Shown here piece after piece: positions 15,756-24,227 of a stretch of DNA of 64,000 nucleotides. Every line of letters starts with the position of its first letter. Position 1 is the stretch's first letter. The translations under genes and the position numbers were made by a program. This DNA is from Anaerolineae bacterium (GTDB lineage Bacteria > Chloroflexota > Anaerolineae > 4572-78 > J111): NCBI GenBank assembly GCA_023151115.1, contig JAKLJP010000029.1:1-64000 (forward strand), in the 5' to 3' direction. The notes under the pieces are model-generated. The model was not told where the DNA came from. It ran no database searches and saw nothing but the letters and a program-made list of their open reading frames with translations.

Positions 15756-18667
15756 TGTACCGTCAAGAGGTGTTTAACGTTTTGTTAGCCCAATTGTTAC
15801 AAGAACGCGGCGCGGTGAGCGCGCCGGAAAACATCATTAAATTGGGTGTCGGCAAAGGCCGTAAAATGCCCGACGTGATTGTGACCTTTCGCGGTCTGCG
15901 GACCGCGCTTGAGGGCGAGGTTGACGACCAAAGTCATGCCGGCGATAAAGCCCTGGCTTCCGCCCGCCAGCGGGTTGAGACCGGCATTGCCCATATTGGC
16001 GTAGCCGTTATTTACCCCCAGGAGTTGCGGAACGAAGCGTTTGAGCACCTCAAAGAAAAACTAGCCGCAGTTAAATTGAGCATTGCCATTGTGACCGAAT
16101 CGCAAAGCACCGGCTTTGTGGGGGGCAATGTGGATTACCTGGAAAGCGCGTTACGCAATGCTTTTGAACATCTGGTGCAAGAGGATATTGTCACTCAGGC
16201 GGTTGAGGCGCTGGACAAAGGGATTGAAGATTTTGCCAGTCTGATTGCCCACAAACGCGGCGTGGTGGGGCGAGCGGCCCATGTTCTGGGCATTCGCCAA
16301 TTGTCTGAGGCGGGCAACCCCGACCAGTTTTCAACTGAGGAATGTTGGGCCATTAGCCGGATTGCCGGCCTGGTGCTGGTCAATGCCATGATTTTTCAGG
16401 AAATATTGACCGAAGATTATCCCCGGATACCCCCTTTGTCGCGCCTCATTGCGGCTGATCCATTTTCGTACGGCCAACTCATCGAACTTTGGGATTTTGT
16501 CATCCACAAAATAGATTACTACCCCATTTTTTTTATCGCCAGAGAATTATTGCTAGATTTTGGCGGTACAGTTAACCTCAAAGATTTGATGCCCCTTGTC
16601 CTGACCACCGGCCGGATCATGGGCCTAAAGGCCGCATTGCGACACGATCTGATGGGGCGCATTTATCATCGCCTGTTGGTTGAGGCCAAATATTTGGGTA
16701 CGTATTACACCAGTATTCCGGCGGCCACGTTATTACTCAAATTGGCCTTGCGACCCGCCGCCTGGCCGCTTGAGCCGTCTGACCTGGCAGAGGTGCGCCG
16801 CCTGCGCATTGCCGATCTCTCCTGTGGTACCGGAACGCTGCTTATGGCTGCCGCCGACGCCATTACCGACAACTACATCAGCGCCGCCGCCGGCCGGCAG
16901 CAACCTATTGACGCCAACCAATTGCAGGCCGCCCTGGTTGAAGAAATGCTGCACGGCTACGACGTTTTGCCTTCGGCCATCCATTTGACCGCTTCATCGC
17001 TGGCCATGCGCTCCCCTGGCACGGCTTTCAAAAATATGAATCTCTTTAGCCTGCCTTTGGGCGGCCCGGATAGCTGGTTGGGCAGCGTCGAATATCTGAC
17101 CGGCAGTAATATTCAAATCGCCACCGACATTTCCGGCGCTACCCCGGCTACCCAACAGGCCACGCCTTCGGCTCTGCAAGAGGTATTGTTAGCCCCTCTG
17201 CCCGATTTGGACCTGGTTGCCATCAACCCTCCCTTCACCCGCAGCGTTGGCGGTAATTTACTGTTTGGCTCTGTGCCCGCCGCAGAACGGGAAAAAATGC
17301 AAAAGAAGCTGGCCCGGCTGCTGAAAGAAACCAAAGCGCTGGCCAATACCACTGCCGGACTGGGGTCTGTTTTTGTGGCCATAGCCCATCGTTTTATCAA
17401 ACCGGGCGGGCGGCTGGCGCTGGTACTGCCCAAAACGCTGTTGTCGGGTGAGGCCTGGGGCAAAACCCGCGAGCTAATCCAGCGCCACTACGAAGTTGAA
17501 TTTATCCTTGCCAGCCATGATCCGGGCCGCTGGAACTTTTCTGAAAGCACCGACTTGAGCGAAACGCTGCTGGTGGCCGTTAAAAATCAGCCCGGCAAAA
17601 CTGCCAAAAACGGCCGGGTCATTGCCGTCAATTTGTGGCATAACCCCCGTACCACTTTTGAAGCTCTGGCTGTAGCCCAGGCGCTGACCGAAAACGGTGT
17701 GCCCGATCTCGAAAGCGGCCAGGGCGCGTTAAATTTGTTCATCGGCGAGCATAAAATTGGCGAAGCCGTGGCCCTGCCCTGGCGCGAGCTAAATTCTCTG
17801 CTCAAACTGGCCCCGGAAGCATTGAACGGCCTCGATCCGGCCAAAATCTCCGGCTCGGATTGGTCGCTGCCGGTTAATTTTGCCCAGGCCGACCTGGCGC
17901 GGGCAGCTTATTACCTGGAAAAAGGGCAGGTCTGGCTGCCGGGTTATGACATCGTCGGCCATATTCCCTTACGCCCGTTGAGTGATTTTGGAACGTTAGG
18001 CCCGGACCGGCGCGATATTCACGACGGCTTCAGCCTCAGCCAGACCCCCACGGCCTATCCCTGCTTGTGGGGCCACGACGCCGGGGAAGTGGTCACGCTG
18101 GCCCAAACCCCCAACCACTATCTCGCCCCGCTGCCCCAGGCCAAAGAAGGGCGCAATTTACGCAAGGTTAAAGACCTTTGGCCGCTGGCCGGTAGAGTTG
18201 CGATTGTGGAACGTCTCAGGTTGAACAGTCACAAGTTGTTGGCTGTTAAGTTTCCCGAACTTGTGCTTTCAAATGTATGGTGGACATTCTGCACAAAACA
18301 AGAATTTCAAAATGACGCCTTTGAAAAAGCGTTGGTTTTATGGCTAAACTCAACCTTCAATTTGCTTTTATTGCTGGCTCATCGAGAGGAAACAGAAGGG
18401 GCCTGGATTGGTTTCAAAAAACCGACGCTCGGCGGGCTGCCGGTGCTGGATTTGAGCAGCCTGACCCCGGTGCAACTTGACCGGCTGGCCGCCGTTTACG
18501 ACCGGGTAGCCGGAGAAGCGTTAGCGACCTTTGCCCGCATGGGCGAAGACCCGATCCGGCTCGAAATTGACCGGGTTATAGCCGAGGTTTTAGGTTTGCC
18601 CGATCTGGCCGCCCTGCGCCGTTTGTTGGCCCAGGAGCCGGTGATTTGTCTCAAAAAGTTAGGGTAG
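15755..18667 (+). CDS. Nuclease-methylase fusion, type IIG-like N6-adenine methyltransferase
   Basis: Protein of 970 residues. Residues 1-150 resemble a PD-(D/E)XK nuclease fold with D40 followed by E53-G-E55; the usual lysine is replaced by glutamate, as in BamHI. The middle holds an N6-adenine methyltransferase: SAM motif I DLSCGTGTLL near residue 350 and the catalytic NPPF near 490. Residues 700-970 look like a target-recognition region with the WIGFKKPTLGGLPVL segment. It therefore resembles a one-protein restriction-modification enzyme, and no separate restriction or specificity gene is adjacent. The ATG at 15755 is preferred over an upstream frame extension because it follows GGAGG and overlaps the CYTH stop. 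Methylation only, without cleavage, is an alternative. Confidence 0.8.
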   Translation: MYRQEVFNVLLAQLLQERGAVSAPENIIKLGVGKGRKMPDVIVTFRGLRTALEGEVDDQSHAGDKALASARQRVETGIAHIGVAVIYPQELRNEAFEHLKEKLAAVKLSIAIVTESQSTGFVGGNVDYLESALRNAFEHLVQEDIVTQAVEALDKGIEDFASLIAHKRGVVGRAAHVLGIRQLSEAGNPDQFSTEECWAISRIAGLVLVNAMIFQEILTEDYPRIPPLSRLIAADPFSYGQLIELWDFVIHKIDYYPIFFIARELLLDFGGTVNLKDLMPLVLTTGRIMGLKAALRHDLMGRIYHRLLVEAKYLGTYYTSIPAATLLLKLALRPAAWPLEPSDLAEVRRLRIADLSCGTGTLLMAAADAITDNYISAAAGRQQPIDANQLQAALVEEMLHGYDVLPSAIHLTASSLAMRSPGTAFKNMNLFSLPLGGPDSWLGSVEYLTGSNIQIATDISGATPATQQATPSALQEVLLAPLPDLDLVAINPPFTRSVGGNLLFGSVPAAEREKMQKKLARLLKETKALANTTAGLGSVFVAIAHRFIKPGGRLALVLPKTLLSGEAWGKTRELIQRHYEVEFILASHDPGRWNFSESTDLSETLLVAVKNQPGKTAKNGRVIAVNLWHNPRTTFEALAVAQALTENGVPDLESGQGALNLFIGEHKIGEAVALPWRELNSLLKLAPEALNGLDPAKISGSDWSLPVNFAQADLARAAYYLEKGQVWLPGYDIVGHIPLRPLSDFGTLGPDRRDIHDGFSLSQTPTAYPCLWGHDAGEVVTLAQTPNHYLAPLPQAKEGRNLRKVKDLWPLAGRVAIVERLRLNSHKLLAVKFPELVLSNVWWTFCTKQEFQNDAFEKALVLWLNSTFNLLLLLAHREETEGAWIGFKKPTLGGLPVLDLSSLTPVQLDRLAAVYDRVAGEALATFARMGEDPIRLEIDRVIAEVLGLPDLAALRRLLAQEPVICLKKLG

Positions 18668-18677
18668 CTGCTCAGGC

Positions 18678-18776
18678 ATGTCATTTCGAGCGACGTTAGG
18701 AGCGAGAAATTTTCCAAGCCGTGATTTGAAAACAACGGTCTCGAAGATTTCTCGGCTTTCAGCCTCGAAATGACAT
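18678..18776. repeat. REP-like palindromic element, copy 2
   Basis: ATGTCATTTCGAG at the left and CGAAATGACAT at the right form the outer stem, with GAGAAAT / GATTTCTC inner arms. It sits between the methylase and RtcB genes and could end or attenuate transcription. Confidence 0.8.
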
Positions 18777-18812
18777 GAAGAGTGAGCAGTTACAAGGTAG
18801 GAGTGTAAGTTT

Positions 18813-20285
18813 ATGACCCAAAAACTAACCGGCAAAGAATTATTGGCCGAAGGCTGGCCGCCCGGCCCGATTATGGGCGCAGCGTTGGAGGCCGCCGAAA
18901 CACTGCTGGCGGATAACCTCGACCGGGGCGAAGTGTTGGCCCGCTTGAATGGGGTGCGGCTGGCTCCGGCTCAATTCCGCAGCGACCTTTTATTTGGCGT
19001 GTTGGCCCAACGGTTGATTGAGTTGGAACAGCCCAAATCAACTCCAGCCGCGTCCATTCGGGAGATGCCCATCCCCTTCCGGGTTTGGGGCACGGATTTT
19101 GAGCCGCAAACGCTGCAACAGTTGGAAAATGCGGCCCGTCTACCTGTTTCACAAGCCGCCGCGCTGATGCCCGACGGTCACCCCGGCTACGGGCTGCCCA
19201 TCGGTGGGGTGTTGGGCACAGAAAACAGCGTCATTCCCTACGGGGTGGGGGTAGATATTGCCTGCCGCATGCGCATGAGCATTTACGACGAGCCGCCCAG
19301 CCTGCTCAATGCTCAAGGCGACCGGCTGCGCAAGGCGCTGCTGTTCAACACCCGCTTTGGTATCGGTGAGCGGGATGGGGAGTGGGACCCGCGCAACCGC
19401 CGCGACCATCCCCTGCTGGACGACCCCCGCTGGCATGAACTGGGTTTGTTGCGCCATTTGCACGATAAAGCGGTACGACAGATGGGCACGTCGGGCACGT
19501 CGAACCATTTTGCGGAGTGGGCGGCGCTGACCGTCCTGGAAGACATTCCGCAGTTGGGGCTGCAAGCCGGCGATACCCGGCTTTGTTTTGTCACCCACTC
19601 CGGCTCGCGGGGCATCGGGGCGACGATTGCCCAGGAATACACCCGAATTGCCAAAGATTTGCGCCCGGAGCTGCCCAAGCAGTTTCACGAATTGGCCTGG
19701 CTCGATTTGGAGAGCGAGGCCGGGCAGGAGTATTGGCTGGCTATGCACGTTGCCGGAGATTTTGCCTCGGCCTGCCACCTGACCATTCACCAGACCGTCA
19801 GCGCGGCAGCAGGACTGCAACCCGCCGCCTTTGTGGAGAATCATCACAACTTTGCCTGGGAGGAAACGCACGGCGGCAAAACGTTGATTGTCCACCGCAA
19901 GGGGGCCACCCCGGCGGCAGCAGGCGAATTGGGGGTAGTTCCCGGCACTATGGCCGATAAGGGCTATTTGGTAGTGGGGCTGGGTAATGAAGCTTCGCTG
20001 GATTCGTCCAGCCACGGGGCGGGCCGTCCCCGCTCGCGTACCGCCAGCAAACAGATGATTACCCGCCACCAGCGTGATGCTTACCTCAAGCAGCGCGGCG
20101 TGGAACTGCTCAACCCCGACGCCGGAGTAGACGAGTCGCCCCAGGCTTACAAAAATCCGGCGGAGGTTATGGCCCAGCAAACCGACCTGGTGCGGCCTAT
20201 CGCTACCTTCCAGCCGTTGATGGTCATGATGGCCAGTGATGAGAAGTTTGGGCACAAAAAAGGGAAGGATAAGAAGCGGCGTTGA
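18813..20285 (+). CDS. rtcB: RtcB-family RNA ligase
   Basis: RtcB homologue of 490 residues. Family members join RNA ends carrying 2',3'-cyclic phosphate or 3'-phosphate to 5'-OH, using GTP and manganese. Manganese and active-site residues are present: D148 and C151 in VGVDIACRM, the GTSGTSNHF and HSGSRGIG motifs, HHNFAWEE, and the histidine that becomes guanylylated, H401 in SSSHGAGRPRSR. The PDGHPGYG loop replaces the commoner PDVHWGIG, so this is a divergent branch. The N-terminal 80 residues are extra. No archease gene is adjacent. The basic C-terminal tail (HKKGKDKKRR) is notable. The gene follows the methylase gene but is separated from it by a palindromic element. Confidence 0.92.
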   Translation: MTQKLTGKELLAEGWPPGPIMGAALEAAETLLADNLDRGEVLARLNGVRLAPAQFRSDLLFGVLAQRLIELEQPKSTPAASIREMPIPFRVWGTDFEPQTLQQLENAARLPVSQAAALMPDGHPGYGLPIGGVLGTENSVIPYGVGVDIACRMRMSIYDEPPSLLNAQGDRLRKALLFNTRFGIGERDGEWDPRNRRDHPLLDDPRWHELGLLRHLHDKAVRQMGTSGTSNHFAEWAALTVLEDIPQLGLQAGDTRLCFVTHSGSRGIGATIAQEYTRIAKDLRPELPKQFHELAWLDLESEAGQEYWLAMHVAGDFASACHLTIHQTVSAAAGLQPAAFVENHHNFAWEETHGGKTLIVHRKGATPAAAGELGVVPGTMADKGYLVVGLGNEASLDSSSHGAGRPRSRTASKQMITRHQRDAYLKQRGVELLNPDAGVDESPQAYKNPAEVMAQQTDLVRPIATFQPLMVMMASDEKFGHKKGKDKKRR

Positions 20286-20289
20286 GAAT

Positions 20290-20336
20290 GGAGTCCAAAG
20301 CTTGCTTTGGAAAAACCAAAGCAAGCTTTGGACTCC
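20290..20336. repeat. Perfect 21-bp inverted repeat
   Basis: Two perfectly complementary 21-base arms flank AAAAA, starting GGAGTCCAAAGC and ending GCTTTGGACTCC. A related half, CCAGAGCAAGCTCTGGACTC, occurs near 45328-45347. It could terminate rtcB, though the following T-run is weak. Confidence 0.8.
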
Positions 20337-20411
20337 GATTTCCCCAATTGTCAATTCGTTTGAAACACACCCAAAAGATTAGAGAACTTCTGGGAACTGA
20401 GGGGAGCCATC

Positions 20412-20642
20412 ATGAACCTAAATTTACCTATTTTCGACCAGGTTGCTCATTGTCAAAATCTCCTTATTGCCGGAATGGGAGGTGGCTTTGATCTTTTTTG
20501 CGGTCTGCCTACTGTAGCGGCGCACAATTTATTTTTACCTCACTTGAAAGATACAGAAACATTTATGGAGGCTTTGCAATCATTTCTGTCAGTACGAAAA
20601 CAACTGAGAAAACGCGCCGATAGTAAAGTGTCTTTACCATGA
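20412..20642 (+). pseudogene. DUF1152 remnant with internal deletion
   Basis: A 76-codon frame that begins like a DUF1152 protein (NLLIAGMGGGFDLFCGLP, the glycine-rich nucleotide-like loop) and then jumps to what looks like the family C-terminus (NLFLPHLKDTETFMEAL). DUF1152 proteins are about 300 residues, so roughly 220 residues appear deleted with the frame kept. It has a GGGGAG sequence at about -10 and could still be translated. The original function of the family is unknown. Assignment is by memory of family patterns. Confidence 0.55.
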
Positions 20643-20683
20643 TTTCTGAAATAAACGCTTTTGGCTTTTTGAACAAGTTTATT

Positions 20684-20820
20684 CTTAGTACAGCTTTGCA
20701 TTAGCTCGTGACGAAATCAAGGCGAGTTATGTCATTCCGACCGGAGGGAGGAATCTTCTTCCCCACCACCTAAACTTCCCGGCAAGGACAAAGATTTCTC
20801 GCTGGCGCTCGAAATGACAT
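20684..20820. repeat. REP-like palindromic element, copy 3
   Basis: Nearly the same as copy 1 from CTTAGTACAGC through GACGAAATCAAGGCGAG to CGAAATGACAT, with a shorter middle. Confidence 0.8.
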
Positions 20821-20860
20821 GGAGGTGTGTAACTCCTAATTCTGTTGAAATGAGGAATTA

Positions 20861-22213
20861 ATGATAGGCGATTTACTCTTTGAGATTGTGATTATCTTTG
20901 TTCTGCTTCTGGCTAACGGTTTTTTTGCGGCTTCAGAGATTGCGGTGGTGTCGGCGCGCAAGGGCCGGCTGGAGCAGCAGGCCCTTGCCGGGCAGCGAGG
21001 AGCGGCGGCGGCGCTGGAACTGGCCGAAGACCCCAGCCGTTTTCTCTCGACAGTGCAGGTGGGGATTACCCTGATTGGCACCTTTGCCGCAGCCTTTGGC
21101 GGGGCAACTCTGGCCGAACTGCTTGAAGCTGCCTTGGGCGACATCCCAACACTCGCGCCCTATGCCGGCACGATTGCCCTGGGAGTGGTGGTGCTGGCAA
21201 TTAGTTATCTCTCGCTCATCGTCGGCGAGTTGGTCCCCAAACGGCTGGCGCTCCAGAATACGGAAGCGGTGGCCAGTTTTGTCGCGCCCAGTATGCGCGG
21301 GTTGGCTACTCTCGCCAGCCCGGTGGTCAGCTTTTTGACCTTCTCCACCGAGCTGGTCCTCCGTTTGTTGGGACGGCATAACGTGCCGGAGTCGCCCATT
21401 ACCGAGGACGACATTATGGCCCTCGTCCGCGAAGGAACCAGCGGCGGGACAGTTGAGGCAGCGGAAGAAGACCTGATTAACAACGTATTTGCCTTTAGCG
21501 ACCGGCTGGTGCGCTCACTGATGACGCCGCGCACCCAAATTGTGGGGGTTGAACGGGATACGCCGCTGCCGGAGCTGCTCAAAATTGTGACCGAATCGGG
21601 TTATTCGCGTCTGCCGGTTTTCGAGGATTCGCTCGACCACGTGATCGGCATCCTGAATGTCAAAGATTTGCTGCGGGTGTGGGGAATGTCTGAGGCAGTT
21701 GATTTGCGCTCGTTGCTGCGCCCGCCTTATTATGTCATTGAAAGCCAGCGAGCGGTCATTGCCTTTCAACAGATCAAACAGAGCAACAATGCCCTGGCCC
21801 TGGTCCTGGATGAGTACGGCCAGGTAGCGGGCTTGATCACCCTGGAAGATATGCTGGAAGCGTTGGTGGGCGAAATTGCCGATGAGTACGATGAGGCCGA
21901 AGCTTCAATTGTCCGGCGCGAAGATGGCAGTTACCTGGTAGACGGGCTGCTGCCCCTCAGCGATCTGGAGGAACAACTCAATATCCCAGAGGTAGAAAAG
22001 TTGGGCCGAGAGTACAGCTTTGAAACCGTCGCCGGCCTGCTGCTGATTCTGCTGGGGCATATCCCCACACCAGGCGAAAGCGCGCGCTGGCAGGGTTACA
22101 CCTTTGAGGTGGTGGATATGGACGAACATCGGATTGATAAAATTCTTATCTCGCCGCCTCGACCGGAGGCAGTTCAATCACCACCGCATTCTCCCCACTC
22201 TTATCGCCCATAA
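20861..22213 (+). CDS. CNNM/CorC-HlyC-type membrane protein with CBS pair
   Basis: Hemolysin-family (COG1253) protein of 450 residues. The N-terminal CNNM domain has about four membrane segments with the family motifs LLLANGFFAASEIAVVSARK and GELVPKRLALQN. It is followed by two CBS domains (about residues 215-330, including MTPRTQIVGV and GYSRLPVFED) and a C-terminal CorC_HlyC transporter-associated domain. Members influence magnesium or cobalt homeostasis, and the cation here is inferred. The 3' end overlaps the convergent glycosyltransferase gene by 68 bases, and the last Pro/Ser/His-rich residues look like read-on into that gene. Confidence 0.92.
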   Translation: MIGDLLFEIVIIFVLLLANGFFAASEIAVVSARKGRLEQQALAGQRGAAAALELAEDPSRFLSTVQVGITLIGTFAAAFGGATLAELLEAALGDIPTLAPYAGTIALGVVVLAISYLSLIVGELVPKRLALQNTEAVASFVAPSMRGLATLASPVVSFLTFSTELVLRLLGRHNVPESPITEDDIMALVREGTSGGTVEAAEEDLINNVFAFSDRLVRSLMTPRTQIVGVERDTPLPELLKIVTESGYSRLPVFEDSLDHVIGILNVKDLLRVWGMSEAVDLRSLLRPPYYVIESQRAVIAFQQIKQSNNALALVLDEYGQVAGLITLEDMLEALVGEIADEYDEAEASIVRREDGSYLVDGLLPLSDLEEQLNIPEVEKLGREYSFETVAGLLLILLGHIPTPGESARWQGYTFEVVDMDEHRIDKILISPPRPEAVQSPPHSPHSYRP

Positions 22214-24227
22214 CCGGCACGCGCTCCAGCGTTTTTGGATCATAAAAGCCCACGTACAGCCGGTAGGGTTCGCCGGCCGCCGGCAGTGGCAGCGACAGGC
22301 TCAGGTCGGCGGTATCGCGCAGCCATTCACCTTTTTGCTGCCAGGCGTCCCATGCTTCCCGCGTCAGTAAGCCTTCCAGCAAAAAATGGTCAGCCTGGGC
22401 GATAATCTGGCCCTGGGCGTTACGCAGTTGGACAAACACCTTGAGCTGGCGCGTGGGAGCGCCGGTGAGCCGCCAATACAGCCCCAACGGCAGCGTGCCA
22501 TCGGGAGCAAGAGCCGCCGGATCGAGGTGGTAGCCTTCCAGCCGGATCATATTGCCAAAATTAGCCTCAAGTCGGACGGCAGGCTGGGCCGGCACAGGCG
22601 TGGGATAAGGCCGGCTGCGAAAAATGTAGGTAGTACCCGTTTGTTCAACCAGGTCCATCTGGGCCAGGATTTGTTGGGTAAAAAACGGCTCAAAACGCTC
22701 ATAGAGGCGCTGCTCGTCTACCACAAACCAGAGCCGCTGCCCCTCGAGGATAGCGTTGAGCCGCTCCACCGAGTCAACCAGGAGGCTGGCCGCGTAACGG
22801 TCCACCAGGGCGTTGTCTTCGCCCTCGCCGCGAAAGACGGAGGCCGAAACCTGGTTGGCGTAATAATCACAGAAGCCTAAATAAAGATACGCCGCCGCCG
22901 GATGGGTGGTCATCAGCCGGTCGCCGGGCTGCCAGTTGGCTTTGACATAGGCAAAGGCGGTGTGGTAATCGCCCGTGCCTTGAGCTTGGGCCACGTTCCA
23001 GGCCCGCGACCCCCACATCATGGCAATCAAAGCCACTCCTGCCACTGCAACCCCGCCTTTTAACCAAACCGATTTTAGCGCCGGCTGTCCCAATTTCTCC
23101 GCCAGAGCCATAGGCAGGGACAGCAAATGGGCCAGACTGCCGGCGCTCAGCAACAAGAATCCAGGCAGAGCCGGAATAAATACATAACGGCTCTTACTCC
23201 AGGCGTCGGTTAGCAGCGCGCCCATTTCAAAAATGACCAGCGCCAGGAAGAGGGCCAAAAACAACAGGGCGACATCCCCAAACTTAGCCTGACGGTGGAG
23301 AATCCGATACCCGGCCAGCAGCAAAGCCAGGCCAATAACGGGACGCAGCCAATCGTAGGGAGGCTCTTCAAAAAAACCGACCAGATTATCAAAACGGTCC
23401 CACTCCAGGCCCGGCCAGATAAAACCGCGCAAAAAGCCCAGGCCCAGGGGCGGCGGGGCTACGGCTGACGGCTCGGGCTGGACAATCACCTTGGCGCTGG
23501 GCTTGTTCATCCCCCCGGCGACGACGGTCAAGGCCAGAGCCACAATCACCAAGCCCACTGCGGCCTCCTGCCAAAGGCGCGGCTGGCGCAGCCAACCACG
23601 CCGGTACAGCCAGGTAAAGAGCACCAGCAGCAAAGCCAGCGGCGGCAGGATCAGAAAGGTCATAGTGTGAGAGAAGAGCGCGGCGGCCAAAAATAGCAGG
23701 GCCAGGTAGCGCGTGCGAGGGGTAGGGCGTTGCAGCGTCCCCAATAGAAACCAGGCCAATGTTAACAGGACAAACAGGTGAGCCGGGGTATACATCCGCG
23801 CCCGCCCACCCCAGATAATAGAGCTTTCATCCAGAGCGGCCAGGGCGGCGGCCAGCACCCCGGCCAGCGATGAATCAAAAAGTCGCCGGGCGGCCAGGTA
23901 ATAGGCAGCAATGGTGACGACGCTCAACCACAGCACCGGCCAGCGAGCGATTTCTTCCTTAAAACCCAGCAGGGCCACCAACCCGCCGGACAGATAGGAG
24001 AACAGCAGGCCGTGATCGTAAAACAGACCCGACGGCAAAATGGGGACGCCTTTTTGAGCGGTCATCACTGCAGCCAGCATGCTGATGAACTCGTCATAAA
24101 AATAAACAGAACCCAGCAGGTATGACAGCCGCAGCCAGAAGCCCAGCAGCAGCAGGGGCATTAACCACAACACAGGCTGCTGCCACCAGGCAGGTCGCTG
24201 TTTCAAGGCAAAAGGGCCAGGCGTCAT
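22146..24227 (-). CDS. GT39-family membrane glycosyltransferase (paralogue A)
   Basis: Protein of 693 residues with about a dozen membrane segments and a C-terminal soluble beta domain. The acidic pair D45-E46 in YFYDEFIS follows the first membrane helix, as in protein mannosyl- and aminoarabinosyltransferases that use polyprenyl-linked sugars. It is clearly paralogous to the next gene upstream: ISMLAA, MTAQKG, PSGLFY and EEIARWP are shared in the same order. Its ATG overlaps the stop of that gene (ATGA), so the two are translationally coupled. Donor and acceptor are unknown; the cluster suggests cell-surface glycoprotein or glycan assembly. It carries no repeat insert, unlike its paralogue. 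Confidence 0.88.
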   Translation of the reverse strand: MTPGPFALKQRPAWWQQPVLWLMPLLLLGFWLRLSYLLGSVYFYDEFISMLAAVMTAQKGVPILPSGLFYDHGLLFSYLSGGLVALLGFKEEIARWPVLWLSVVTIAAYYLAARRLFDSSLAGVLAAALAALDESSIIWGGRARMYTPAHLFVLLTLAWFLLGTLQRPTPRTRYLALLFLAAALFSHTMTFLILPPLALLLVLFTWLYRRGWLRQPRLWQEAAVGLVIVALALTVVAGGMNKPSAKVIVQPEPSAVAPPPLGLGFLRGFIWPGLEWDRFDNLVGFFEEPPYDWLRPVIGLALLLAGYRILHRQAKFGDVALLFLALFLALVIFEMGALLTDAWSKSRYVFIPALPGFLLLSAGSLAHLLSLPMALAEKLGQPALKSVWLKGGVAVAGVALIAMMWGSRAWNVAQAQGTGDYHTAFAYVKANWQPGDRLMTTHPAAAYLYLGFCDYYANQVSASVFRGEGEDNALVDRYAASLLVDSVERLNAILEGQRLWFVVDEQRLYERFEPFFTQQILAQMDLVEQTGTTYIFRSRPYPTPVPAQPAVRLEANFGNMIRLEGYHLDPAALAPDGTLPLGLYWRLTGAPTRQLKVFVQLRNAQGQIIAQADHFLLEGLLTREAWDAWQQKGEWLRDTADLSLSLPLPAAGEPYRLYVGFYDPKTLERVPVMGDKSGENAVVIELPPVEAAR

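Noticed and set aside
15755..18667. BREX PglX or type I HsdM identification
   Set aside because: No BrxA/B/C, PglZ, HsdR or HsdS gene adjoins, and the N-terminal nuclease-like domain points to a type IIG-like single-protein enzyme.
19149..20354. 401-codon minus-strand frame opposite rtcB
   Set aside because: Shadow of rtcB, which has intact catalytic motifs on the plus strand.
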